A DNA stretch of 64,000 bases from Chloroflexota bacterium (GCA_009838915.1 VXQT01000002.1:1-64000); one strand, 5' to 3'. Shown: positions 1 to 7,499, counted from the first letter of the stretch. Notes: generated by a model from the sequence alone, not told the origin. A program made the numbers and translations.

Positions 1-317
1 TTTTTTTTTTATCTTTATGGGGGTTTTACTTGTGGGCTTTGAGAAATTCCTAATCTTGTGGTATTGTCGAACGGGGTCCCGCAAACCCCCCCCCCCCCGC
101 AATAGAACGGACGTGCGTTTGGAGAACGCTCGTACCGATGGCAGCGAACCCGGTTCGCAACGCGCTACTCACTGAATGGAGACGGTCCACGGCGACATCC
201 TCCTCACACGGTGGGGCAGAAGTGGTGACATCGTATCAGACCAGATGTCACTGCCGTACGACTCAGTCGATGCCTAGAGTGCCTGTATGTCACGTAAGGA
301 GTTGCTGTGCCCCCCTC

Positions 318-360
318 TGTCCCTACGGGACATCTCCCCCCGCCTAACGGCGGGGGGAGA
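318..360 (+). repeat. Two-hairpin GC-rich palindromic repeat, copy 1
   Basis: A small hairpin (TGTCCC-TAC-GGGACA, 318-332) is followed directly by a 12-bp perfect stem, TCTCCCCCCGCC against GGCGGGGGGAGA with loop TAAC (333-360). It is preceded by a CCCCCCTCTG lead shared with the other copies. The form is that of a REP-like dispersed palindrome. Confidence 0.85.
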
Positions 361-413
361 GGGAAGGGAGCCGAGCGGGTCCCTGGGTGAAGCAGGGACT
401 GGGAGCCCCCCTC

Positions 414-450
414 TGCCTCCGGCATCTCCCCCCGCTTGCGCGGGGGGAGA
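414..450 (+). repeat. Two-hairpin GC-rich palindromic repeat, copy 2
   Basis: The small hairpin is TGCC-TCC-GGCA (414-424) and the large stem is TCTCCCCCCGC/GCGGGGGGAGA with loop TTGC (425-450). It is preceded by GCCCCCCTC as in the copy at 45934. It lies immediately 3' of the M23 peptidase gene, whose stop is at 463, so it could act as a 3' stabiliser or terminator. Confidence 0.85.
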
Positions 451-462
451 GGAATTGAATCG

Positions 463-1515
463 CTATTCGTCGGGGAGGCCGAAGGCGTGGAGGTAGAGCT
501 GGCGGGCTTGCTGCGGGGATTGTCCCTGGCCGAGCCAGCCGTCACCGACGCGGATTTCGAAGTGCAGGTGCACGTCGTTCTCGTCGGTGTAGACCTCGCG
601 CTGGCCGGACTCCCCGGGGAAGCCGATGATCTGTCCCTGTTGGACTCGAGCGCCGACGGCGACTCCCTGGGCGATGGCGGAGAGATGAGCGTAGCGCGTG
701 ACGATGCCGCGGCCGTGGTCGATGTAGACCTGGCGTCCGCGCAGTTCGTCGAGAATCTCTTCGCCGGCCCAGTTGGCGGCTTCGAACCGCGCCCAGTCGT
801 CCGGCGTGATATCGACGTAGTTGAGGTCGGCGCGAATCACCAGGCCGTCCTTGGCGGCGAGGATGGGGGTGAACTCGTCGATCACCACGCATGAAGCCCA
901 CTCGTAGAAGTCCAGCCCTTCGTGGACGCCGTCGTTGCGATAGGCGCGGTTCGCGCCGGGCAGGTGTCCCTCGTGCTGCGAGATGCAGGCGTCGGCGATT
1001 GGCACGATGAACCCGCGCAGGGGATCGTCGGCGGGATCGTCGGCCTCCGATTCCGACTGCGCCGGCGCCTGCTGCTGTTGCGCATCCTGCGCTTGCGCCT
1101 GGGCCTGATCCGACGGTGCTTCGACGGTGTGCTGCTGTTCGTCGGTCTGAGCGGCAGGTTGCGCTTCGGCTTGCGGCTGCGATTGCGATTGCTCCGCGGC
1201 CTGCTGCTCCATCGTCTCGGCCTGGTCGGCCTCGAGCGCAGCCTGTGCCGGCGCGTCGTCCGAGCCGGTGGCCTGGATGACGGCGACCGCAGCAGCTGCG
1301 ACAAACACGGCGACGGCGAGGGAGATGTAGAGCCAGGTCGGTCCGATCAGCCATCCGGACCGATCGTCGGAGTATGCGCGGCGGCGGCGAGGCGGCTGGG
1401 CCCCGGATCCGCTTCCCTGTGCGGTCCAGGGGCTATCGGAGCGGCGGATAGCCTTCCTCCTCGAGGGCGGCGTCGATCTGGTCGGTGGTCGTGACGGCGG
1501 CGTCGTAGTCGACAT
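463..1515 (-). CDS. Membrane-anchored M23 (LytM) peptidase-like protein
   Basis: This is a 350-aa protein predicted to act on peptidoglycan outside the membrane. A cytosolic Arg-rich N-terminus is followed by one transmembrane helix (about residues 55-80), a Q/A/E-rich spacer (about 85-160) and a C-terminal LytM domain. The zinc ligand set of M23 peptidases is present: HEGLD (His198, Asp202), the catalytic His in YAH (277) and the HLHFE motif (His316, His318). It therefore looks catalytically intact. The start is uncertain. The longest frame begins at 1557; I chose ATG 1515 because GAGGAG lies 10 nt upstream. This overlaps the preceding HMA gene by 83 bp in another frame, and no in-frame start between 1432 and about 1310 would remove the overlap. 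Confidence 0.8.
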   Translation of the reverse strand: MSTTTPPSRPPTRSTPPSRRKAIRRSDSPWTAQGSGSGAQPPRRRRAYSDDRSGWLIGPTWLYISLAVAVFVAAAAVAVIQATGSDDAPAQAALEADQAETMEQQAAEQSQSQPQAEAQPAAQTDEQQHTVEAPSDQAQAQAQDAQQQQAPAQSESEADDPADDPLRGFIVPIADACISQHEGHLPGANRAYRNDGVHEGLDFYEWASCVVIDEFTPILAAKDGLVIRADLNYVDITPDDWARFEAANWAGEEILDELRGRQVYIDHGRGIVTRYAHLSAIAQGVAVGARVQQGQIIGFPGESGQREVYTDENDVHLHFEIRVGDGWLGQGQSPQQARQLYLHAFGLPDE

Positions 1516-1651
1516 CGACGCGACGCTCCTCGACATTGACGGCGACGCTTGCGACACCGTCGAGCGCCGAGAGCGCGCCGGTGATCGCGTTGGCGCAGTG
1601 GTCGCAGGAGATGTCGGGCGCGGTGCGGGTCAGGCTGGTGGTCGCGGCCAT
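1433..1651 (-). CDS. Heavy-metal-associated (CopZ-like) domain protein
   Basis: This is a 72-aa single HMA-domain protein of the size of copper chaperones. The metal-binding loop is DISCDHC with Cys16 and Cys19, followed by the family pattern of an Ala-rich helix, GVASVAVNVEERRVDV and a final GYPP. Such proteins bind Cu(I) and pass it to P-type ATPases, but no copper ATPase or regulator lies in the window. A possible -10 (TAGAGT on the minus strand, 1688-1683) sits 31 nt upstream of the ATG. Its 3' end overlaps the M23 gene. A mercury or other soft-metal role is also possible. Confidence 0.85.
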   Translation of the reverse strand: MAATTSLTRTAPDISCDHCANAITGALSALDGVASVAVNVEERRVDVDYDAAVTTTDQIDAALEEEGYPPLR

Positions 1652-1690
1652 GGCGATTCCTCGTTCAAGGTGCGGTGACTCGACTCTAGG

Positions 1691-2467
1691 TTATGCGAAG
1701 CGGCGGCCGATCGCCGACTCGGCGGGAGCGAACGCGGCGTGCAGCGCCTCCGCATGGGCGCGGAGCGCGGCCCGATCGTCCAGCGGTTCGAGCGCGGGCG
1801 CGTCGGAACCGTAGCGCCGCTCGAGCGCGAGCGCGATCAGGCGGTCGGCGAGCCGGGGATTCTTGGGCAGCACGGCGCCGTGCAGATAGGTACCGTAGGC
1901 GTTCTTGCGCTGCGCGCCTTCAAGTCCGTCGCCGCCGTTGTTGCCGAATCCGCTGACGACGCTGGCAAACGGCTGCTGGCCCTCGTTGAGATAGGTGCGG
2001 CCGCCGTGATTCTCGAAGCCGACCACGGTCTCGCCTTCCCAGATGGCGACGACATTGCCGACGCAGCGCCGGATCGACGGTCCCGGATGCGCGGCCACGG
2101 CGTCGAAGACGGCGATGCCCTCCATGATCTCGCCGTCCCAGCCCCGATAGTGTTGACCGAAGAGCTGAAATCCGCCGCAGACGGCGAGCACGACGCCGTC
2201 GTCCTCGACGTACTCGCGCAATGCCTCGCCTCGCCGATGCAGGTCGGACTGGACCCGGCGTTGTTCGCGGTCCTGTCCGCCGCCGACGAGCACGATGTCC
2301 GCGTCGTCCGGGGACCAGCGGTCGCCGATCCCGACCCACGTCACGTCGGCGTCGATGCCGCGCGCCTGGCAGCGTCGCTCAAGCGCTCGGGCATTGCCGC
2401 GGTCGCCGTAGAGATTGAGCAGCTCGGGATAGAGCACGGCGACATTGACGGCCCAGTTGGAGGACAT
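1691..2467 (-). CDS. gatD: Lipid II isoglutaminyl synthase, glutaminase subunit GatD
   Basis: This 258-aa class I glutamine amidotransferase of the CobB/CobQ type is predicted to supply ammonia to MurT for amidation of the D-Glu of lipid II. The nucleophile is Cys97 in AVCGGFQLFG and the catalytic His is His196 in GTYLHGAVLPKNP; both match the GatD family. The ATG (2467) overlaps the TGA of murT in a TGATG, which indicates translational coupling and a 1:1 complex. A longer frame would start at 2482 inside murT and is less likely. CobQ-like cobyric acid synthesis is excluded by size and by the murT partner. Confidence 0.92.
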   Translation of the reverse strand: MSSNWAVNVAVLYPELLNLYGDRGNARALERRCQARGIDADVTWVGIGDRWSPDDADIVLVGGGQDREQRRVQSDLHRRGEALREYVEDDGVVLAVCGGFQLFGQHYRGWDGEIMEGIAVFDAVAAHPGPSIRRCVGNVVAIWEGETVVGFENHGGRTYLNEGQQPFASVVSGFGNNGGDGLEGAQRKNAYGTYLHGAVLPKNPRLADRLIALALERRYGSDAPALEPLDDRAALRAHAEALHAAFAPAESAIGRRFA

Positions 2468-3849
2468 CAGGCTACGTCCCACAGTCTTGACGCGCCCATC
2501 TGGCCGAGTCGCCGACGCACGTCGAGCATTGCCGTGTAGGTGGGCAGGATGACCAGTTGCTCGTGCTCGGGGACATGATTGAGCGCGCGGTTCAGGATCT
2601 CGCCGATGTCCCTGGTGGCCTCGGCGCAGGGCGCCGGGAGTCCCGCGTACTCCAGTCGCAGGGCCATGTCGGCGGCGCGGTCGCCGCCGACGAACAGGGA
2701 GCGACAGTGCGGCCCCTGCGATTCCCAGTCGACGTCCCAGATCCAGGAGACATCCTCGCCGTCGGCGATGCCGTCATTGAGCAGCACGAGCAGGTGATGT
2801 CGTTCGCCCGGCGCTTGCAGGGTGCGCAGCGCCTGGTTGAGGCCGGACGGGTTCTTGCCCAGCAGGACGCGGACTCGGCGCCCGTTGGCGAGCAGGTCTT
2901 CCTGGCGCCCGAAGGCGGCTTCGTGCGACTCCAGGGCGCTGCGGATGGTGTCCGGCTCAACGCCCAGCGCGGTGGCCGCGGCGGCGGCGGCGAGTGCGTT
3001 GTAGACGCTGTAGAGGCCCTCGGCCGGCAGCGTGACTGCTTGCTCGCCCTCGGGAAGACGCAATGTGAAGGCGACCCCGTCCTCGTGCGGGCTGATCTGA
3101 TCGGCCGAGACCTGCGGGGTTGGACGCTGTGCGCCTCCGTCGGTGTGCCAGCGGCCGAGTTGGGCGAAGTAGCGCCGCGTGTAGCGGAAGTCGTCCTGCG
3201 TCATTGGGTCCCAGACCGCGTCCATGACTTCGCCTTCAGGGGCAGGCGGGATGTCGGAGTCCTCGATGCCAAAGCGGAGGCAATCGCCGGACCAGTGTGC
3301 CTCCAGCGACGCGATCAGCGGATCGTCGACGTTGAGCGCGATCGTGGCGGCGCCGGGGAAGTGGCCAAGGGCGTCGGCCCAGCGCAGGGCGATCGATTCG
3401 ATCTCGCCGTAGCGGTCGAGTTGATCGCGCATCAGGTTGGTAAACACGGCGACCGAGGGCGGGGCAGCAGCAGCGATGTCCGACAGGGCGGCTTCGTCGG
3501 CCTCGAACACGGCGTTGGCGCGGCCGGGCAGGGCGCCGAGGGGGTTCGCGGCTTCGACGAGGGAGGCGGTCACGCCGCGCATCAGGTTGGAGCCGGAGCG
3601 GTTGTATATCACGACGCGATCGTCGGCGCGGAGGATTCGGGCGAGCATTGCGGTGGTGGTGGTTTTGCCGTTGGTCCCGGTGATCAACGTGGCGGCCGAG
3701 AGCTGGCCGGCCAGTGCGTGGGCCGCGCCGCCGTGCAGTTGCTCGACGACGAGTCCAGGCAGAGTGGTGCCACCGGAACCGAGCGCGCGCATCGCGAGTC
3801 GCGTGGTCTTGCCGGCGAGGACGGCGGCGGTGAGTCGGGCAGCGTTCAC
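2467..3849 (-). CDS. murT: Lipid II isoglutaminyl synthase, Mur-ligase subunit MurT
   Basis: This 460-aa Mur-ligase-like ATPase has the P-loop GTNGKTTT at residues 58-65, a central domain containing FEADEA and FTNLMRDQLDRYGE, and the C-terminal DUF1727 domain with NPSGLNQA and the catalytic Asp in EDVSWIWD (about 366). With GatD it would amidate the alpha-carboxyl of D-Glu in the stem peptide. The start is GTG 3849; the frame runs open to 4155, but that part overlaps the protease gene. TACAGT ends 7 nt before the GTG, suggesting a leaderless message. The family's Cys4 zinc ribbon, expected between the DP and YTRRYF segments (about 208-241), has no cysteines here. Confidence 0.92.
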   Translation of the reverse strand: MNAARLTAAVLAGKTTRLAMRALGSGGTTLPGLVVEQLHGGAAHALAGQLSAATLITGTNGKTTTTAMLARILRADDRVVIYNRSGSNLMRGVTASLVEAANPLGALPGRANAVFEADEAALSDIAAAAPPSVAVFTNLMRDQLDRYGEIESIALRWADALGHFPGAATIALNVDDPLIASLEAHWSGDCLRFGIEDSDIPPAPEGEVMDAVWDPMTQDDFRYTRRYFAQLGRWHTDGGAQRPTPQVSADQISPHEDGVAFTLRLPEGEQAVTLPAEGLYSVYNALAAAAAATALGVEPDTIRSALESHEAAFGRQEDLLANGRRVRVLLGKNPSGLNQALRTLQAPGERHHLLVLLNDGIADGEDVSWIWDVDWESQGPHCRSLFVGGDRAADMALRLEYAGLPAPCAEATRDIGEILNRALNHVPEHEQLVILPTYTAMLDVRRRLGQMGASRLWDVA

Positions 3850-3856
3850 GGCTCTG

Positions 3857-3862
3857 ACTGTA
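3857..3862 (-). promoter_or_regulatory. Candidate -10 element of murT-gatD
   Basis: TACAGT on the minus strand ends 7 nt before the GTG of murT, so transcription would begin at or next to the start codon. No convincing -35 is visible. The gene has no Shine-Dalgarno sequence. It fits the leaderless pattern seen at six other genes. Confidence 0.45.
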
Positions 3863-3874
3863 TCGCGCCTGCGG

Positions 3875-5056
3875 TCATGCTCCGGAGCTGGGATCGAGCC
3901 GCGGCGATGGTCCCTGGCCGAGGGCCTTGAGGATCTGCTCCAGGCCGACGACTCCCAGCAATCGGCCGCGCTCGACCACGGGCAGGACGAAGGTGCGTTC
4001 GCGCTGCAGGCGGCGCAATGCCTCGTCGGCGCGGGCGTCCGGGCCCAGCGGCTGGACCTGGTTGGCGTCGAGCATGATGTCGCGCAACCGGTCGCTCTGA
4101 TAGCGCTCCTCGTCGAGCAGGATGATCTGTACGGCGGAAGCGATGCCGACGGCAATGCCGCCCTCGGTGACGATGAAGACGTCCTGCTGATTGAGCTGCG
4201 AGCGGGACGGGGCCAGGATGCGAACGGGGAGTTCCGCCTCGGCCGTACGGGCGACCGGCGGCTCGAGCATCAGTTCGCCGACGCGCAGACCGGCGAGGTC
4301 GCGTTCGAGCTCGGCCGCCTTGACGCCTTGTGCGGCCTGGGTCATGAGCAGGAAGCCGATCAGCGCGACCCAGAGCGAGTTGAGACCGGCGTCGAAGATG
4401 GCGGCGTCGGTGACGATGCCGCCGATCCCGTAGAGGATCATGATCGCGCCCAGGATCTGACCGAGCCGCGCGGAGGCACGCGTGGCGCGGTGGCGCGATC
4501 CGGTGATCCGCCAGACCAGGGAACGCAGCACGCGGCCGCCGTCGAGCGGAAATCCGGGCAGCATGTTGAAGCCGGCCAGGAAGCAGTTGAGGATGCCGAG
4601 GACGAAGACGATGTTGTGCAGCGCGGAGTCGGGCGTGAGCGCAACGATGGCGACGATCAAAAAGACCACGCCGAGCGCGACTGAGGCAAGCGGCCCGACG
4701 ATCGCGATCCAGAACTCTTGCCCAGGACGTTGTGAGTCCTCGCGAATCAGCGACACTCCGCCGAAGAAAAAGAGCGTGATCGAGGAGACTTCCATGCCGT
4801 AGCGGCGGGCCATGAGGGAGTGCGCGAGCTCGTGCACGAGCAGCGACAGGAAGTAGACCGCTCCGCCGACCACGCCGTAGAGCCAGGGCTCGGCCCCGCC
4901 CAGCCCATCGAGATCGTCGGGCAGGATCTGCGCCTGTGTGGCGATCACGAAGACGAGCAGGGCGAAGACCAGGAAAAAGGACAGGTCGAGCCGGATCGGG
5001 ATGCCGAGCACCTGGCCGACCTTGATGCCGTTGCCGCCGAAGAATCCGAATCTCAT
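3875..5056 (-). CDS. Site-2 protease (M50) with tandem CBS domains
   Basis: This 393-aa integral membrane zinc protease has about six hydrophobic segments. The zinc motif HELAH (75-79) lies in the second or third helix, and the third ligand is Asp172 in FPLDGGR. A C-terminal cytosolic pair of CBS domains (about 250-385) ends in VVGLEQIL. This is the group III site-2 protease architecture, in which CBS domains sense an adenine nucleotide and gate proteolysis of membrane-bound regulators. No anti-sigma factor lies nearby, so the substrate is unknown. The ATG at 5056 is preceded at exactly 6 nt by TATGCT, without a Shine-Dalgarno. MurT follows after 25 bp on the same strand. Confidence 0.92.
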   Translation of the reverse strand: MRFGFFGGNGIKVGQVLGIPIRLDLSFFLVFALLVFVIATQAQILPDDLDGLGGAEPWLYGVVGGAVYFLSLLVHELAHSLMARRYGMEVSSITLFFFGGVSLIREDSQRPGQEFWIAIVGPLASVALGVVFLIVAIVALTPDSALHNIVFVLGILNCFLAGFNMLPGFPLDGGRVLRSLVWRITGSRHRATRASARLGQILGAIMILYGIGGIVTDAAIFDAGLNSLWVALIGFLLMTQAAQGVKAAELERDLAGLRVGELMLEPPVARTAEAELPVRILAPSRSQLNQQDVFIVTEGGIAVGIASAVQIILLDEERYQSDRLRDIMLDANQVQPLGPDARADEALRRLQRERTFVLPVVERGRLLGVVGLEQILKALGQGPSPRLDPSSGA

Positions 5057-5062
5057 GTCTTC

Positions 5063-5068
5063 AGCATA
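5063..5068 (-). promoter_or_regulatory. Candidate leaderless -10 of the site-2 protease gene
   Basis: TATGCT on the minus strand is separated from the ATG by exactly 6 nt (GAAGAC). The same spacing occurs at five other genes in this window. No -35 is apparent, and there is no Shine-Dalgarno to suggest a leader. Confidence 0.5.
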
Positions 5069-5094
5069 TGTACACAGGAACGGCGGCGGGCGGG

Positions 5095-5868
5095 CTACGG
5101 GTCGGGGTGGAGCAAGCCCGCGTCCTGTAGGGCACCGGACAGGCCGGCGAGGGACGGGAGATGAATGTCCGGCAGGATGGATGGATCGCGCTTGCCGCCG
5201 ACCTGGACGGAAGCAGCGAAGTCGGCGTGCCGAGCTCCGAGGATGTCCGCCTCAGGCGTGTCGCCGACGAAGGCCGCCTGCTTCGCTGTCACGTCCAGCG
5301 CATCGAGCGCCGCAGTGAAGATCGCCTGGCCCGGCTTCCAGCTCAGCACCTCGTCGGACCAGATCCAGTGGTCGATCCAGCGATCGAATCCGCGGGCCAC
5401 GAGCGCCGCTTCGACGCGTCGTCCCGGGGCCAGGCCTGTGTTGGAGACGACGGCGAGCCGGAGTCCGTGTTGCTTCAGGCAATCGAGTTCCGCCTCGACG
5501 CCGCTGATAATCTCGGGCGGTTCCCAACTCGCGCTCTCGCCAATGGCCTCTGCGAGTACGGTCAACAGCTCAGGGCTCTCAACGGTGTTCGGGCACTGGC
5601 GCAGCATGGATCGTCGGACGGCGTTGATGCGGTCTTCGCCGGACAGATCGACATTGGACTGGTGCGCAGCGACCAGCTCTTGGATCGCATCGCGGATCGC
5701 GACGGGCACCGCCTCTGCGGCGGCGTCTCCCGCGCCGGCCTGCTCATAGGCGGTGCGCAGCATGCGCTCTCGCCGCTGCATGCGCCGCCGCCCTCCACCG
5801 GGCGCGTCCGCGATCAGTGTGCCCCAGAGATCAAGGGCAACAGCACGAATGAGATGGGGTGGGGGCAA
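5095..5868 (-). CDS. HAD-superfamily hydrolase
   Basis: This is a 257-aa haloacid-dehalogenase-like phosphatase with a helical cap. Motif I is ALDLWGT with nucleophile Asp13. Motif II is VVSNTG, motif III is the Lys in SWKPGQAIF, and motif IV is VGDTPEADILGA. The residue two after the nucleophile, normally the acid/base Asp of phosphatases, is Trp15. Many annotated HADs carry DLWGT, so the protein may still be active, but its substrate cannot be inferred. The start codon is TTG (5868). The gene lies 38 bp upstream of the protease gene on the same strand. Confidence 0.85.
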   Translation of the reverse strand: MPPPHLIRAVALDLWGTLIADAPGGGRRRMQRRERMLRTAYEQAGAGDAAAEAVPVAIRDAIQELVAAHQSNVDLSGEDRINAVRRSMLRQCPNTVESPELLTVLAEAIGESASWEPPEIISGVEAELDCLKQHGLRLAVVSNTGLAPGRRVEAALVARGFDRWIDHWIWSDEVLSWKPGQAIFTAALDALDVTAKQAAFVGDTPEADILGARHADFAASVQVGGKRDPSILPDIHLPSLAGLSGALQDAGLLHPDP

Positions 5869-5892
5869 TGGTTGACGGTCAGCGTCGCGGCA

Positions 5893-6126
5893 TCAAGCGG
5901 ATGACGACGGCTTGTCTTCGTCGGACGAGGTTGAGCTGACGGTGGCTTCGTCCGAGTTCTCGTCTTCTCCCTCTTCCTCGGCGGGAGTGCGGGCTTCCTC
6001 GCGGAACTCGCGCAAGCCGGTGCCGAGCGCCTTGCCAACCCCGGCGAGGCGTCCGGCGCCGAACACGACGAGGACGACGATGACGACAACGATTGCTTCG
6101 ACAGGACCAAACCCGATCAGTGCCAT
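5893..6126 (-). CDS. tatA: Sec-independent translocase subunit TatA/TatE
   Basis: This 77-aa protein starts with FGPVEAIVVVIVVLVVFGAG, a single N-terminal helix of the TatA type, and continues with the amphipathic segment RLAGVGKALGTGLREFREEA. The tail is acidic and serine-rich. TatA multimers form the twin-arginine export pore. A Tat lipoprotein substrate candidate is encoded at 33942. No tatC is in the window. AGGAG precedes the ATG by 7 nt. TatB cannot be excluded, but the length and the FG-hinge favour TatA. Confidence 0.93.
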   Translation of the reverse strand: MALIGFGPVEAIVVVIVVLVVFGAGRLAGVGKALGTGLREFREEARTPAEEEGEDENSDEATVSSTSSDEDKPSSSA

Positions 6127-6284
6127 ACCGAACTCCTGCTGTGCCGCCGGCGCTCAGCGCGCGCCGCTCGCTGGGTGCGGCGCGTCGCCTCGGTCTACCC
6201 CGTCGTCGAACGACCGCCGACGAGGCCCGGTACGGGCGGCCTATGCCTAGCCTATCAGTGTTCCCCAGCTTGGGCGGGGCTTGC
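6127..6284. other. Intergenic gap between tatA and xdhC-like gene
   Basis: This 158-bp spacer holds the tatA Shine-Dalgarno. I see no gene, no stable T-tailed hairpin and no repeat. Confidence 0.5.
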
Positions 6285-6602
6285 TTATGCTTCCAACTTC
6301 TCAACAAAGATGCGCATGACCCCGCCGCAGATCTTGTCCTCGCCGTCGACCGGTTCGGTCAGGTCGACGGTGACCATGCGGGCTTCGCCGTCCTCGAGCG
6401 TGTCCATGGCTTCCTGCCAGACTTCGGCCTCGCCGCAGCCGCCGCCGATCGTGCCGACAAAGGAGCCGTCCTCACGCACCAGCATCTTGGCCCCGGTCTT
6501 GCGTGGTGTCGAGCCCAGCGTCTGGGCGACGGTGGCCAGCGCCACGGGCGCGCCGCCCTCGAATGCGGTAGACATCGCTTCAAAGACTTCGTCGTGCGGC
6601 AT
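6285..6602 (-). CDS. XdhC/CoxI N-terminal-domain protein
   Basis: This 105-aa stand-alone XdhC_CoxI domain contains the family pattern VAQTLGSTPRKTGAKMLV, DGSFVGTIGGGCGEAEVW and a closing MRIFVE. Full XdhC proteins bind molybdenum cofactor and help sulfurate and insert it into xanthine dehydrogenase or CO dehydrogenase-type enzymes. Here the Rossmann half is absent and a full-length relative is encoded directly upstream (6633-7469). The split is a separate gene, not a frameshift: it has its own ATG and a clean end. A -10-like TAGACT (6635-6630) lies 27 nt upstream of the ATG. No molybdenum enzyme lies in the window. Confidence 0.85.
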   Translation of the reverse strand: MPHDEVFEAMSTAFEGGAPVALATVAQTLGSTPRKTGAKMLVREDGSFVGTIGGGCGEAEVWQEAMDTLEDGEARMVTVDLTEPVDGEDKICGGVMRIFVEKLEA

Positions 6603-6629
6603 GGCGGTTCCTTGCTTCTTTCTGCGATC

Positions 6630-6635
6630 AGTCTA
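6630..6635 (-). promoter_or_regulatory. Candidate -10 element of the short xdhC-like gene
   Basis: TAGACT on the minus strand lies 27 nt upstream of ATG 6602. It matches the TAnnCT hexamer 27-36 nt upstream of several other genes here. Confidence 0.35.
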
Positions 6636-7469
6636 GCGGCGCGTCGTCGCCAGGAAGCGTCCGTACTCCGACATCGGCTGGGCGCCACCGCCCCGACGGA
6701 CGAGGATGATCTCGCCGAGCACTGAGACGGCGATTTCCTCGGGCGTCTCAGCGCCGATGTCGAGGCCAATCGGGGTGAACACCTTGTCGAGTTCGTCCCT
6801 GTCCACGCCGTCTTCGGCCAGGTGCTGGAGCACCGTTCGGGTGCGGCGCTTCGATCCGATCATGCCGACGTAGCCGGCCCCTCGCTCGGCGACTGTGCGC
6901 AGCGCGAGTTCGTCTACTTTGTGGCCACGTGAGACGAGCACGATGTACGTGTTCGCGTCGATGGGAAAACGCTTGAGCTCTTCGGCGAAGTCGCCGCAGA
7001 TGACCTGGGCCTCGTAGGGGAACCGCTCTGCGTTTGCGTAGTCTTCACGGTCGTCGATGATCGCCACGTCCATGCCGAGCATCGCGCCGAGCTGGCCGAC
7101 GGCGAGCCCGACGTGTCCACCGCCGACCACGAGCAGCGTGGCGGCCGGCTCGACGACCTCGACCAGGACCTCGACGATGGCGTCGGCGGCCTCGATCGCG
7201 CGGCGGCCTTCGACCAGCTCGCCGGAGGGCGTGAATGCGCAGGTCTGCACGAGGTGTCGGGGGATGGCGTCGCGGGCGAACGTGATCACGGCCGTCTCCA
7301 GCGGTCCGCCGCCGAGGTCGCCGAGCAGCCGGTCGGCGTAGACGAGCATCTTGGCGCCCAGGGCGACATCGACGTCGTCGGTCGCGCCCATCACAGTGCA
7401 GGACGCCAGCGCCGGACCCTCACGGGCGGAGGTCAGCAGGGCGCGGGCAATCTCGGCGGAGTTGGCCAT
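6633..7469 (-). CDS. XdhC family protein (MoCo insertion factor type)
   Basis: This 278-aa protein has a divergent XdhC_CoxI N-terminal domain (GAKMLVYADRLLGDLGGGPLE, about residues 38-60) and a C-terminal Rossmann-like XdhC domain. The latter has the nucleotide-type loop VVGGGHVGLAVG near residue 115, then IIDDREDYANAERFP, VSRGHKVDELALR and the GYVGMIGSKRR signature, where typical XdhC proteins have yiGliGSrrk. It probably acts with the short protein encoded just downstream. TATCCT ends exactly 6 nt before the ATG, with no Shine-Dalgarno. Confidence 0.88.
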   Translation of the reverse strand: MANSAEIARALLTSAREGPALASCTVMGATDDVDVALGAKMLVYADRLLGDLGGGPLETAVITFARDAIPRHLVQTCAFTPSGELVEGRRAIEAADAIVEVLVEVVEPAATLLVVGGGHVGLAVGQLGAMLGMDVAIIDDREDYANAERFPYEAQVICGDFAEELKRFPIDANTYIVLVSRGHKVDELALRTVAERGAGYVGMIGSKRRTRTVLQHLAEDGVDRDELDKVFTPIGLDIGAETPEEIAVSVLGEIILVRRGGGAQPMSEYGRFLATTRR

Positions 7470-7475
7470 GAGGTC

Positions 7476-7481
7476 AGGATA
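7476..7481 (-). promoter_or_regulatory. Candidate leaderless -10 of the XdhC gene
   Basis: TATCCT on the minus strand, followed by GACCTC and then ATG 7469. The spacing of 6 nt is identical to that at 5063, 14562, 19934, 44046 and 63490. Confidence 0.5.
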
Positions 7482-7499
7482 CGTCCCGGATTCGATTGA

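Larger units (their letters stand above)
1..462. other. Gene-free left edge: T/AT-rich start, C13 tract and GC-hairpin repeats
   Basis: I see no credible gene here. Bases 1-70 are far more AT-rich than the rest of the window and begin with a run of ten T. Bases 86-98 are an uninterrupted run of 13 C. Two copies of the two-hairpin GC repeat lie at 318-360 and 414-450. The homopolymers beside a sudden composition change may mark a contig end or assembly error rather than biology. Short open frames in this stretch are arginine/proline-rich and overlap the palindromes, so I do not call them. Confidence 0.7.

Noticed and set aside
3850-4155. N-terminal extension of murT
   Set aside because: The open frame continues, but it overlaps the C-terminal CBS region of the protease gene and encodes Ser/Arg-rich sequence; GTG 3849 fits the family and the leaderless hexamer.
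6285-7469. XdhC as a single gene broken by a frameshift
   Set aside because: Both proteins contain an N-terminal XdhC-type domain, each with its own start and clean stop, so they are two genes.
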